A stretch of DNA of 64,000 nucleotides, taken from Chitinophaga pinensis. GTDB lineage: Bacteria; Bacteroidota; Bacteroidia; Chitinophagales; CAMDFR01. The notes beneath the pieces were generated by a model. That model did no database searches, was not told the origin of the DNA, and saw only the letters and a program-made list of their open reading frames with translations. Position 1 is the first letter of the stretch; the number at the start of each line of letters is the position of its first letter. The translations under genes were made by a program, and so were the position numbers. This document shows, piece after piece, positions 37,080 to 46,374 of this stretch. The stretch spans positions 1-64,000 of the forward strand of contig CAMBZT010000005.1 of the NCBI GenBank assembly GCA_945872405.1, written 5' to 3'.

Positions 37080-37433
37080 TGAATATATTTCTAACGCAAA
37101 TTTACAACAATATAAAATTAAATGGAACTCATTTTTAGATGCTAAGTTTTGAAATTATTGCACTCACATTAAGTCATAAAAATTTTGTAAAGTCATCTAT
37201 ACATATGCCTCCTATATATTAAGGAGCAATAGTTTTTATTCTCTTTGGGCGTCTCACCAGCCTGTAAAATACACTGCTTTGTGCGCCCACAAAGAGAGTA
37301 AATGCCGCAGGCTGCTGTCGTGCTGTTCGCTTGTAGTTGCGCAAAAATGCCGCAAGCTACCACTACCATCACTCACGCACTTTTACTCATTTTTGCTTAA
37401 CTTTACAACTCAGTTTAATGCACTAAAGAGATT
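37080..37433. other. intergenic region with structured GC-rich segment upstream of metF
   Basis: 354 bases between divergent genes. The outer parts are AT-rich; 37241-37390 is GC-richer and full of inverted repeats. CTTTGTG/CACAAAG (37277-37283, 37288-37294) forms a hairpin with loop CGCC. It is incompatible with a longer pairing of CTCTTT and GGGCG (37241-37251) with CGCCC and AAAGAG (37284-37296). CAGCCTG/CAGGCTG and GAGTAAA/TTTTACTC also pair, and AATGCCGCAGGCT recurs as AATGCCGCAAGCT. TAACTTTA at 37398-37405 is a near-match -7 box for metF, which would leave the segment outside the mRNA. Confidence 0.5.
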
Positions 37434-38384
37434 ATGAAAGTAACAGAACATATAGAAAAAGCAAAGGGAAAAACACTATTCTCCATCGAAATTCTACCTC
37501 CTCAAAAAGGAAAAACTATTGATGATCTGCTAAAAGTGATTGATCCTTTTATGGAATTTAAACCTCCATTTATAGACGTTACTTATCATCCCGAAGAAAT
37601 GATTTTTAAAAAAAATGCAGATGGATCAGTCTATGAAGTGCCTTTGAGAAAAAGACCCGGTACCGTGGGTATCTGCGCTGCCATTCAAGGTAAATTGGGC
37701 GTAGATGCTGTACCGCATCTTGTTTGCCATGGTTTTACAAAAGAGGAAACGGAGGATGCATTATTTACCTTACATTATTTAGGAATTGATAATGTACTTC
37801 TTCTAAAAGGCGATGACAAAATGCCTACGAGTAATGCAAATAAAAGAGGACATCAGTTTGCCAACGAATTAGTCTCACAGGTCACCGATTTAAACAATGG
37901 AAAATATTTGTACGAAGAAACAGCGAATGAACTAAAAACAAATTTTTGTATTGGTGTCTCTGGCTATCCCGAAAAACATTTCCAAGCACCAAACATGATT
38001 GCCGATTTGAATAATCTTAAAAGAAAAGTTGATGCCGGTGCCGAATATATTGTTACCCAAATGTTTTTCGATAACAAAAAGTATTTTGACTTCGTAGCCC
38101 TTTGCAGACAAAACGGAATTACAATTCCGATTATTCCCGGTCTAAAACCAATCGATAAAAAAGCACAACTAAAAGTGCTGCCATCCATGTTTTATATCGA
38201 CCTTCCGCAAGATTTAGTGCTTGCCATAGACAAATGTAAAGACGATCAAGCCGCAAAACATATTGGAATCGAGTGGGCAATAGCTCAATCGAAAGAACTC
38301 AAACAAGCTGGTGTACCAGTCCTTCATTATTATACTATGAGCAGAAGTGAATCTGTTGTCAAAATCGCTTCTGCTATCTTCTAA
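37434..38384 (+). CDS. metF: methylenetetrahydrofolate reductase
   Basis: 316 residues, TIM-barrel flavoprotein of the MetF family: FSIEILPPQKGKTIDDLLKV with the catalytic Glu, IDVTYHPEE, LVCHGFTKEE, NVLLLKGDDKM, and IGVSGYPEKHFQAPN with AEYIVTQMFFDNKKY. Makes 5-methyl-THF, the methyl donor used by MetH, encoded 20 kb away at 58850-62521. No SAM aptamer is visible in front of metF, unlike metH. Confidence 0.96.
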   Translation: MKVTEHIEKAKGKTLFSIEILPPQKGKTIDDLLKVIDPFMEFKPPFIDVTYHPEEMIFKKNADGSVYEVPLRKRPGTVGICAAIQGKLGVDAVPHLVCHGFTKEETEDALFTLHYLGIDNVLLLKGDDKMPTSNANKRGHQFANELVSQVTDLNNGKYLYEETANELKTNFCIGVSGYPEKHFQAPNMIADLNNLKRKVDAGAEYIVTQMFFDNKKYFDFVALCRQNGITIPIIPGLKPIDKKAQLKVLPSMFYIDLPQDLVLAIDKCKDDQAAKHIGIEWAIAQSKELKQAGVPVLHYYTMSRSESVVKIASAIF

Positions 38385-38437
38385 TTTTAAATTTATAATA
38401 ATTTATTTTATTATTTTTTTGTTTGAAATTTTTTAGT

Positions 38438-38445
38438 TAGTTTTG
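38438..38445 (+). promoter_or_regulatory. -7 promoter box of the giant T9SS protein gene
   Basis: TAGTTTTG 46 bases before the ATG, with TTTG at 38418-38421 (16-base spacing, shorter than ideal). Confidence 0.4.
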
Positions 38446-38491
38446 TTTTAAATATTAAATTAACAATTTATTAAATCAAATTTCATTCAAA

Positions 38492-41400
38492 ATGACAAAA
38501 AAACTACCAAATCAATTAAGTAGACCTTTGTTTTCTGTATGTCGAAGCTTTTTAGGAAAGCTTGGAACGACCGTCAGTAAAGGTATGCAAGTGTTTGTTG
38601 TGATGTTGATTTTTACGGCAGCAATGCTTACAAATCAATCAACAAAAGCAGCAACACAAGTTTATTTAATACCGCAATCACAACTAGTTAATCTTGCCTC
38701 CACATGTGGTACAGGTTCATATTATAATGGTTGTAGTTCTTTAAGACCAGGTTTTACATGGACAGATGTGCTTTCAGGTGGAACCACAATTACTTCTGTC
38801 ACCATCGAATTTAATGTTGGTGTAGAATGTGGTCCTACGTTACACACTACTGAATTGAATGGTGCGGCAGAAGCTAATTTCACCACATCAGTTAATTGGT
38901 GTAATTGTACTGGTTCAGGACAACCTGCATTTTCAATGCCAGGTACATTAGCCAATTATGTTGTTGGTGGTTCAAATACATTTACTTTTGATAGCCCCTT
39001 ATCTACTTGTGTAGGGCTTGCGCAAGACGCAGCAATTGGAGGGCAATATGCAAGAATTACGGTAGATTATGTCTCTTCATGTGTTACTCCTGTAGTATCT
39101 GCTTCTCCTGCAACTTCATGTTCTTCACCCTTAACCACAGATTTAGTGGGTATTTCTGCAGGCAATAATATAGATTGGTTTGATGCGGCCTCAGGTGGTA
39201 CCTTTTTAGGCTCTGCAGCTTCAGGTTCTAACTTCCCTCAAACACTTTCTGGTACCACAACTTATTATGCAGAGGCATCAGGTGGTAGTTGCATTACTTC
39301 AACGCCACGTGTTCCAGTTTTGGTGTCTATAGGCGTTCCTCCTGCACCTTCTTCAGTTATTGCTGTAGAAGATTCAATTTGCCCGCTTCTTACTTCTAGT
39401 TTAAGTGCAATGGCACCTGGTTATACTATTGATTGGTATAATGCATCCTCTGGAGGGACTTTATTAGGTTCTTCTGCTTCAGGTGCTAGCTTTGTGGTTA
39501 GTCCTTCTGGTACTACTACCTATTATGCAGAAGCAAGTGCGAGTGGATGCACAAGTGCAACAAGAACAGCAGTTACAGTATACGTAACACTTACTTCTCC
39601 AGCAGCTCCTTTTGGAGGTTCTGCATCTCCAAGTGTTATTTGCCCTTCAGCACTCTCAGATATTTCAGCTTCAGCTGCTACTGCGATTATTGATTGGTAC
39701 GACGCTCCTACAGGAGGTACTTTACTTGCCACTGTATCTAGTGGTTCACCATTTACTGTGAGCCCATCGGTAACCACAACATATTATGCACAAGCAAATG
39801 AAGCTATTCCGGGTGGTACTACCACCTTTAACTATACTGGTGCAGCTCAATCTTTTACAGTACCAGCAGGTGTTCTTTCGCTCACAATTGATGCAAGAGG
39901 CGGACAAGGTGGTGTGTCTTCAGGATTCACTGGAGGTCTCGGTGCTAGAATGGAAGGTACTTTTGCAGTAACTCCAGGACAGGTTTTAACTGTTGTGGTT
40001 GGCGCTCAAGGTGTAAGAAGTTATAATTCAGGCTCCGGTGGTGGCGGCTCTGGTGTTGTCGACGGTGCAACACCGATGATTATCGCTGGCGGTGGCGGTG
40101 GCGCATCCGAGAATGGTTCTGAAAATGGGCAAGCTGGCCAAATAACCACTACTGGTGGTAACTCTTCAGGCCCAGGTGGATCTGCTGGTTCTGGTGGCCA
40201 AAAAGGTTATGTTTCAGGCGATTGCGGTTGGGCCGGCGGCGGCGGCGGCTTCAGCGGAGATGGTTATGGTGGTGACGGTGGTTGGGATGGTGGACCTCTT
40301 CCGGGAGTTTTAGGAACTGTTGGTGGTGCACGTTCATGGTTGAATGGCGGTGCTGGTGGTTCTAACGGTGGCTGTTCATTCTCCTACCCTAATAACGGCG
40401 TATTTGGTTGCGGCGGCGGTGGATCTGGCTCTTATGGAGCTGGCGGCGGCGGCGGATACAGCGGCGGTGGCGGTGGTCATTATACAGCATCTTCAGGTCA
40501 ACGTTGTGGTGGCGGTGGCGGTTCATTGAATACAGGAACTAGCCAAACGAACACTGCAGGATTCCAATCAGGTAACGGTCAAGTTATTATTACATCAGCA
40601 CTTGTTGCAGGATGTGTTTCTCTAACCCGCTTACCTGTAACAGTTACAATAGGTACTCCAGCAGCTCCTTTGTCAGCAACTGTATCAGATGATACAATTT
40701 GCCCAAGCGATGCAGTTATTTTAACTGGAATTGCTCCTGGTCACGATATTAATTGGTATGATGTGGCTTCTGGTGGAACGGCTCTAGGTACGGTAGCTAC
40801 TGGAGTTGGATTTTCTGTCTCTCCAACAGTTACTACAACATATTATGCAGAAACTTCATTAGGTGGTTGTTCAAGTGCTACTCGTACATCAGTTACGGTA
40901 TATGTAGTATTACCTCCGGCTCCTCTATCCGCATCTGCCTCACCAAGTTCAATTTGTCCTGGTGCGATCTCTTTATTGTCAGCAGTTGCTTCAGGAATGT
41001 ATATTAATTTTTACGATGCAGCATCTGGCGGTACTTTAATAGGTGGTGCAATAAGTGGTGCTTCCGTAGGTGTTAGCCCTCTGGTAACGACTACTTATTA
41101 TGCATCTGCTATCACTCTTTCTCCAGGTGGATCAGTTTCCTATCCATACACTGGAGCTATGGAAAGTTTCACAGTACCAATTGGTGCTACATCTATATCT
41201 ATAGAAGCATTTGGTGCGCAGGGAAGATCAGCAGACGGAAGTTTTGTTGGTGGTCTGGGTGCTAGAATGAAAGGTGATTTTGCTGTAACAGGTGGTGATC
41301 AACTTATTGTTTTAACTGGCGCTCAAGGTCTAGTAATTGGCGGTAGCGGCGGCGGCGGCGGCGGCTCTTTCGTGGTCAAAGTAGATGCTTCTTCTTCGGA

Positions 41401-44400
41401 TGTAATTGCTTCTGGTCCTTTTGCAGGTACTTCCGTAACTCCTTTGCTTATTGCAGGTGGTGGAGCCGGTACAAGAACTTCAGTTTCTCAAAATGGTAAT
41501 CCTGGTGTTACAACCAATACTGCAACAACAGCATCTGGTTCAGGAATGACGGGTGGTGGTGCTGTGAGTGGAGCAACGCCAGGTCTAGGCGGTAGTGTTT
41601 CTTCAAGCTCATGGGGATCTGCCGGTGGTGGATTTAGAGGAACCGGTGCTTCTGATGGAAGTTTTGGTACGGGTGGTTCTAGCTTTCTTAATGGTGGAGC
41701 TGGTGGTGTCAATGCATGTTCCGGTGGTGGCGCTTGCGGTGGTTTCGGCTCTGCAGGTAGCGGCGGCGGTTGCGATGGCGGCGGCGGCGGTGGTGGCTAC
41801 ACTGGTGGCGACGGTGGTCGTGTTGCAGGTGGTGGCGGTTCATTTAACACTGGTTCTGCACAAAGTAACACAGATGGTGTTCGGTCCGGTAATGGTCTAA
41901 TCACAATTACATGGAATAATATTTTAGGATGCGAATCAGCTACAAGAACTCCAGTGACTGTTACAGTTACTGGTATTTCTCCAGCAGCTCCAACTCCAGT
42001 TACAGTAACTCCAACAGATATTTGTGTGTCAGGTACTGTTTTATTAAATGCAATAGCTGCAGGTGACAACATTAATTGGTATGTGGCAGATTCTGCTGGT
42101 ATTTTGTTAGGCACAAGTGTAAGTGGAGTAGATTTTTCTCAATATACAGATTCAACAACTATATTTTATGCAGAAGCAATAAGTTCATTTGGATGTCAGA
42201 GTTTAACTCGTACTCCAGTTACTGTTGTTATGCACCCAGCTTTAGTAGCACCAACCATTACAGGTTCTGGTTCAGCAATCACATGTAGTGGTAGTGTTAC
42301 AATATCTGCAATTGGTTCAGGTACTTCATTAGATTGGTTCGATGCTTCTTCTGGTGGTACTTTGTTATGTGGAGGTTGTGCAAGTTATACAACACCTACA
42401 ATCAGTACTTCTACTTCTTATTGGGTAGAAACAACTGATGGTATTTGTACTTCACCGCGCACTCAAGTAGATCTTGTTGTTACACCTTATCCTGCACCAA
42501 CCATTACAGGTTCTGGTTCAGCAATCACTTGTAGCGGTAGTGTTACAATATCTGCAATTGGTTCAGGTACTTCATTAGATTGGTTCGATGCTTCTTCTGG
42601 TGGTACTTTATTATGTGGAGGTTGTGCAAGTTATACAACACCTACAATCAGTACTTCTACTTCTTATTGGGTAGAAACAACTGATGGTGTTTGTTCTTCA
42701 CCTCGTACGCAAGTAGATATTGTTGTTACACCTTATCCTGCACCAACCATTACAGGTTATGGCTCAGCAATTTCATGTAGTGGTTCAGTAACAATCACAG
42801 CAATTGGTTCTGGCTCTTCATTAGATTGGTATGATGCACCATCAGGTGGTACAAACATATGTACAGGATGTGCAAGTTATGCTACTCCTACGCTGTTTGC
42901 AACTACAACGTATTATGTAGAAACAGGTGATGGCGTATGCTTCTCTCCACGAACAGCAGTAACAATTATTGTTGAGCCATATTTGGCACCAACAATTACA
43001 GGTTCAGGTTCAGCAATTTCATGTAGTGGTTCAGTAACAATCACAGCGATTGGTTCTGGTACGTCATTAGATTGGTATAATGCTGCCTCAGGCGGTACAA
43101 GTTTGTGTATTGGTTGTGCAAGTTATACAACACCAACAATATCTACTTCAACCACTTATTGGGTAGAAGCTACCAATGGTGTTTGTACCTCTCCAAGAAC
43201 TGCAGTAACAATTTTGGTAGTTATTCCTTTTGGTTTACCAACAGTTACATCAACGCCAGCGCCTTCAGCAATTTGTGCAGGTTCAAGTATTGATTTGAAT
43301 GCGGTTACTACGTCAACAACTATCAATTGGTATGATGCAGCAACAGGAGGTACATTATTAACAACAGTAGGTACAGGCGTCAACTATACAGTATCTCCAA
43401 CTGTAACTACTTCATATTGGGCAGAAGCTACAGATGGTGGAGCATGTTTCGCAGGTAGAGAAAAAATCACAGTGATAGTTACAAGTGTGACTCCACCAAC
43501 GCCAGTTACAGCAACAGCTTCAACAATTTGTATAGGTTCAAGCTCATTATTGAATGGTACATCAGCAGGTAATAGTATCAACTGGTATACAGATTCAGTA
43601 GGTGGTACTTCAATTGGAACAAGTGCAAGTGCAGCCAATTTCTCAGTAACTCCTTCATCTACTACTACTTATTATGCAGAAGCAGCCTCCCCAGCTTTCT
43701 CAGCAGGTACTGCAACATTTGCTTATACAGGTGCAATGCAAAGCTTTACAGTACCAGCAGGTGTTGTAAGCATTAATATTGATGCATTAGGTGCTCAAGG
43801 TAGATCTGGTGGAAGTTTTGTAGGTGGTTTAGGAGCTCGAATGAGTGGTAATTTCAACGTTACACCAGGTGATCAATTGATTGTATTGACAGGTCAACAA
43901 GGAATTAGAATCGGCAACAGCGGTGGCGGTGGCGGTGGATCTTTTGTTGTAAAAGTAGATTCAACATCTATAGACATGATTACAGCTGGTCCTTTTGCTG
44001 GTACTTCAGTAACTCCATTAGTTATTGCCGGAGGTGGTGCTGGTATTAGAGGAAGTGCTTCTCAAAATGGTAATCCAGGTGTTACCACAAATACAGCAAC
44101 AACGGCTTCTGGTGGTTCTAGTTCTGGTGGTGGTGCTGTAAGTGGCACAACACCAGGTCTTGGTGGTATCGCATCCTCTTCTTCTTGGGGATCTGGCGGT
44201 GGTGGATTCCGAGGTGACGGTGCTTCTGATGGAAGTTATGGTACGGGTGGTACAAGTTTCCTAAGTGGCGGTGCAGGCGGTCTTAAATCTTGCAGCTCTG
44301 GTGGATCATGCGGTGGTTTCGGCTCTGGCGGTAGCGGCGGCGGCTGTTATGGCGGCGGCGGCGGCGGTGGCTACACGGGAGGCGACGGCGGTTGGATTGG

Positions 44401-46351
44401 CGGCGGCGGTGGATCATATAACATCGGTACTGGACAAGTAAATACTGACGGAGTTCGTTCAGGTAATGGTTTAGTAACTATTACATGGTCTGGTTATAGT
44501 GGATGTGCATCCCCAACCAGAACAGCCGTAACAGTTACAGTAAATACTGCACCAGTTATCGTAACACATCCAACCCCAACAACAACTTTAACGATTGGAT
44601 CTTATTTCTCACTTTATGTCGTAGCAACAGGAGCAGTTAGTTCATATCAGTGGTATCGCGGCGGAACGCTACTCTCAGGTGCAACTGATGATACTTTAAT
44701 AATACCAAGTGTCATTTCGACTGATGCAGGTAACTATACTTGTAGAGTTGCAGGATGTGGTACAGTTATATCTACTATTGGTGTATTGAGTATTACTATT
44801 TCACTGGCAGGCGATTCTAGATGTGTCCCAGTTCGTTTCGAACCAACAGGTGTATTTGCAGAAACAGCTGAGAGAAATCTAGGTGTAGCTAATCCTGATT
44901 GTGATACTATTGTATCAAACAATTCAGCTTCTTCAAACGAAACAGGTGAGCCATTTGGTTCAGCAGCAGGCGCAGGAGGATACCAACGTACAATGTGGTA
45001 CACAATGAAGAGTCCAACATGTGCGGCAAATAGCGTACGATTCTCAACAAATACCTCACCAACAGATTTCAATAGTAGATTGACAGCTTACCATAGAGTA
45101 GATCCATTGTTGTGCACAGGTGCTATGGTAGAATTAGCATCTATCGATGATGATGGTTTTGGTAGTATGACAGATGCAGCATCCGTTACCTTATTACCAG
45201 GTACAGGAGCATCAAGTTCTTCTACTTTCTTGCCAGGCGAACATATCTATGCTCAGGTATCAGGTTTTGATGGAGCTTCAGGTAACTATGGAATTGTTGT
45301 AGATGTTGATGCACCGGCAATTACAGCGGGTACAGTAACATCAGGTACAATAGAAGTTAACTTAGATTACGCAGCACTTCATGCTTATGGTGTTCCTTTT
45401 TCAAGCTTCTATTTAAGAAGTAGAAAAGTAGGAGATCCATTAACTAGATATACTCAAAAAACAATTTCTTCTAGTTCAACAACTGCAACTATCTCAGGTT
45501 TAATCTCAGGCGCATCTTACGATGTATGGATGATGTATCGTTGTAGTGCAGGTGATAGATGGGTTTCAAGTAAAATCACTGTTACCACTATCGCAGGTTG
45601 TTCAGGTCCAATCGCAGCTCCAACTGTAGTTGCATCATCAACTTCTGCAGGTGTAGCATGTAAATCGGTAGATATTGGATGGACTCCTTCATCATTAGCA
45701 ACTATGTATACAGTAAGATGGGCATTAGCTAGTACACCAGCAAGATATTCTAGCAGAAGTGTAACAGCACCAGCAAGTAGCTATACAACAGGTGCAGTTT
45801 TAGTATCAGGTACAAATTATATATGTTGGGTGATTACAACGTGTGTAGGCGGTGCTACGTTTACAAGTCCAGTAACGACTTTCACTACATGTGGTGCAAT
45901 ACCAAGAATGTCTGATCCAGATGCAAGTACAGAAGACGGAGTTTATGCATACAATAACTTAGAATTCCATCACATGGGCATCAATGATATTTCTATGTCA
46001 ATAGATGTTCAAAATGGTGAAGTTAATTTGACAAGAGTGGAAGGTTCTGGCAATGAAAGTGGTACTCCATTAATCACAGCTATTAAGATGATTGATAACA
46101 TGAGTATACACCCGAATCCAGCAAGAACAGCAGCTACACTTAGTTATTTATTACCAAGCGAAAGCGAATCAATGAGTATTACAATTTATGATGCTCAAGG
46201 AAAAGAGGTGTCAAGCGAGTTGATTTCAGATCCTTCATTAGCTGGTGATTATATAATTAACTTATCTAATTATGCAAGTGGATTATATTTTGTAAAAGCA
46301 CAGACTGGTAACTTTAGCGAAACAAGGAAACTTGTGGTAGATAAAGATTAA
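38492..46351 (+). CDS. giant T9SS-secreted surface protein with Ig-like repeats and three ALK/LTK-like glycine-rich modules
   Basis: 2619 residues, one uninterrupted frame. A long N-terminus precedes a signal segment (VFVVMLIFTAAMLTNQSTKA, residues about 35-54). A roughly 140-residue N-terminal domain is followed by about twelve 80-90 residue Ig-like repeats of the CHU_C kind (pattern: ICPS, then INWYDAASGGTLLG, then TTTYYAEA). These are interrupted by three glycine-rich modules at residues about 440-703, 878-1141 and 1740-1999. Four repeats (about 1254-1581) are nearly identical. After module 3 come an I-set-like Ig domain (SYQWYRGGTLLSGATDD), a roughly 180-residue region of unknown fold, two FN3-like domains, and a T9SS sorting domain (IHPNPARTAATLSYLLP, then GLYFVKAQTGNFSE). 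Exported via Sec and T9SS and probably surface-bound, an adhesin or matrix protein by inference. A strong terminator follows. Confidence 0.92.
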   Translation: MTKKLPNQLSRPLFSVCRSFLGKLGTTVSKGMQVFVVMLIFTAAMLTNQSTKAATQVYLIPQSQLVNLASTCGTGSYYNGCSSLRPGFTWTDVLSGGTTITSVTIEFNVGVECGPTLHTTELNGAAEANFTTSVNWCNCTGSGQPAFSMPGTLANYVVGGSNTFTFDSPLSTCVGLAQDAAIGGQYARITVDYVSSCVTPVVSASPATSCSSPLTTDLVGISAGNNIDWFDAASGGTFLGSAASGSNFPQTLSGTTTYYAEASGGSCITSTPRVPVLVSIGVPPAPSSVIAVEDSICPLLTSSLSAMAPGYTIDWYNASSGGTLLGSSASGASFVVSPSGTTTYYAEASASGCTSATRTAVTVYVTLTSPAAPFGGSASPSVICPSALSDISASAATAIIDWYDAPTGGTLLATVSSGSPFTVSPSVTTTYYAQANEAIPGGTTTFNYTGAAQSFTVPAGVLSLTIDARGGQGGVSSGFTGGLGARMEGTFAVTPGQVLTVVVGAQGVRSYNSGSGGGGSGVVDGATPMIIAGGGGGASENGSENGQAGQITTTGGNSSGPGGSAGSGGQKGYVSGDCGWAGGGGGFSGDGYGGDGGWDGGPLPGVLGTVGGARSWLNGGAGGSNGGCSFSYPNNGVFGCGGGGSGSYGAGGGGGYSGGGGGHYTASSGQRCGGGGGSLNTGTSQTNTAGFQSGNGQVIITSALVAGCVSLTRLPVTVTIGTPAAPLSATVSDDTICPSDAVILTGIAPGHDINWYDVASGGTALGTVATGVGFSVSPTVTTTYYAETSLGGCSSATRTSVTVYVVLPPAPLSASASPSSICPGAISLLSAVASGMYINFYDAASGGTLIGGAISGASVGVSPLVTTTYYASAITLSPGGSVSYPYTGAMESFTVPIGATSISIEAFGAQGRSADGSFVGGLGARMKGDFAVTGGDQLIVLTGAQGLVIGGSGGGGGGSFVVKVDASSSDVIASGPFAGTSVTPLLIAGGGAGTRTSVSQNGNPGVTTNTATTASGSGMTGGGAVSGATPGLGGSVSSSSWGSAGGGFRGTGASDGSFGTGGSSFLNGGAGGVNACSGGGACGGFGSAGSGGGCDGGGGGGGYTGGDGGRVAGGGGSFNTGSAQSNTDGVRSGNGLITITWNNILGCESATRTPVTVTVTGISPAAPTPVTVTPTDICVSGTVLLNAIAAGDNINWYVADSAGILLGTSVSGVDFSQYTDSTTIFYAEAISSFGCQSLTRTPVTVVMHPALVAPTITGSGSAITCSGSVTISAIGSGTSLDWFDASSGGTLLCGGCASYTTPTISTSTSYWVETTDGICTSPRTQVDLVVTPYPAPTITGSGSAITCSGSVTISAIGSGTSLDWFDASSGGTLLCGGCASYTTPTISTSTSYWVETTDGVCSSPRTQVDIVVTPYPAPTITGYGSAISCSGSVTITAIGSGSSLDWYDAPSGGTNICTGCASYATPTLFATTTYYVETGDGVCFSPRTAVTIIVEPYLAPTITGSGSAISCSGSVTITAIGSGTSLDWYNAASGGTSLCIGCASYTTPTISTSTTYWVEATNGVCTSPRTAVTILVVIPFGLPTVTSTPAPSAICAGSSIDLNAVTTSTTINWYDAATGGTLLTTVGTGVNYTVSPTVTTSYWAEATDGGACFAGREKITVIVTSVTPPTPVTATASTICIGSSSLLNGTSAGNSINWYTDSVGGTSIGTSASAANFSVTPSSTTTYYAEAASPAFSAGTATFAYTGAMQSFTVPAGVVSINIDALGAQGRSGGSFVGGLGARMSGNFNVTPGDQLIVLTGQQGIRIGNSGGGGGGSFVVKVDSTSIDMITAGPFAGTSVTPLVIAGGGAGIRGSASQNGNPGVTTNTATTASGGSSSGGGAVSGTTPGLGGIASSSSWGSGGGGFRGDGASDGSYGTGGTSFLSGGAGGLKSCSSGGSCGGFGSGGSGGGCYGGGGGGGYTGGDGGWIGGGGGSYNIGTGQVNTDGVRSGNGLVTITWSGYSGCASPTRTAVTVTVNTAPVIVTHPTPTTTLTIGSYFSLYVVATGAVSSYQWYRGGTLLSGATDDTLIIPSVISTDAGNYTCRVAGCGTVISTIGVLSITISLAGDSRCVPVRFEPTGVFAETAERNLGVANPDCDTIVSNNSASSNETGEPFGSAAGAGGYQRTMWYTMKSPTCAANSVRFSTNTSPTDFNSRLTAYHRVDPLLCTGAMVELASIDDDGFGSMTDAASVTLLPGTGASSSSTFLPGEHIYAQVSGFDGASGNYGIVVDVDAPAITAGTVTSGTIEVNLDYAALHAYGVPFSSFYLRSRKVGDPLTRYTQKTISSSSTTATISGLISGASYDVWMMYRCSAGDRWVSSKITVTTIAGCSGPIAAPTVVASSTSAGVACKSVDIGWTPSSLATMYTVRWALASTPARYSSRSVTAPASSYTTGAVLVSGTNYICWVITTCVGGATFTSPVTTFTTCGAIPRMSDPDASTEDGVYAYNNLEFHHMGINDISMSIDVQNGEVNLTRVEGSGNESGTPLITAIKMIDNMSIHPNPARTAATLSYLLPSESESMSITIYDAQGKEVSSELISDPSLAGDYIINLSNYASGLYFVKAQTGNFSETRKLVVDKD
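39811..40599 (+). repeat. glycine-rich module 1 (inside giant protein)
   Basis: Encodes FNYTGAAQSFTVPAGVLSL, then GLGARMEGTFAVTPGQVLTV, VVGAQG, IIAGGGGGA, a poly-Gly stretch with GYSGGGGGHY, and GNGQVIITS. The most divergent of three copies. DNA is much richer in GGC/GGT runs than its surroundings. Confidence 0.85.
41124..41914 (+). repeat. glycine-rich module 2 (inside giant protein)
   Basis: Encodes YPYTGAMESFTVPIGATSIS, GLGARMKGDFAVTGGDQLIV, GGGGGGSFVVKVD, TPLLIAGGGAG, GGFGSAGSGGGCDGGGGGGG and GNGLITITW. Very close to module 3 at both protein and DNA level. Confidence 0.88.
42251..43234 (+). repeat. four 246-bp tandem repeats (82-residue Ig-like unit)
   Basis: Units start at 42251, 42497, 42743 and 42989, exactly 246 bases apart, each opening with CCAACCATTACAGG or a close variant. 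Units 1 and 2 are almost identical over their full length; units 3 and 4 have drifted. Each encodes TITGSGSAITCSGSVTISA through GCASYTTPTISTSTSYWVE. Confidence 0.95.
43709..44488 (+). repeat. glycine-rich module 3 (inside giant protein)
   Basis: Encodes FAYTGAMQSFTVPAGVVSIN, GNFNVTPGDQLIVLTGQQG, GGGGGGSFVVKVD, TPLVIAGGGAG, GGFGSGGSGGGCYGGGGGGG with YTGGDGG, and GNGLVTITW. Closest to module 2. Confidence 0.88.
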
Positions 46352-46374
46352 TAGTTAGGTATTATATTCTTAAG

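Noticed and set aside
37241-37390. Structured segment before metF considered as a SAM or THF riboswitch
   Set aside because: None of the S-box core blocks (GGAGGGA, GGCCCGAUGA, GGUGCCA) nor the THF aptamer core could be found, and the probable -7 box lies downstream of it.
41488-41712. Pro-rich minus-strand frame inside the giant gene (and similar ones at 39523-39777 and 41797-42114)
   Set aside because: These are the complement of Gly/Thr/Ser-rich codons of the real gene; no start context and no protein-like composition.
42251-43234. Regularly spaced direct repeats, considered as a CRISPR array
   Set aside because: The period is 246 bases, the whole unit (not just a short repeat) is conserved, and it lies in frame inside a coding sequence.
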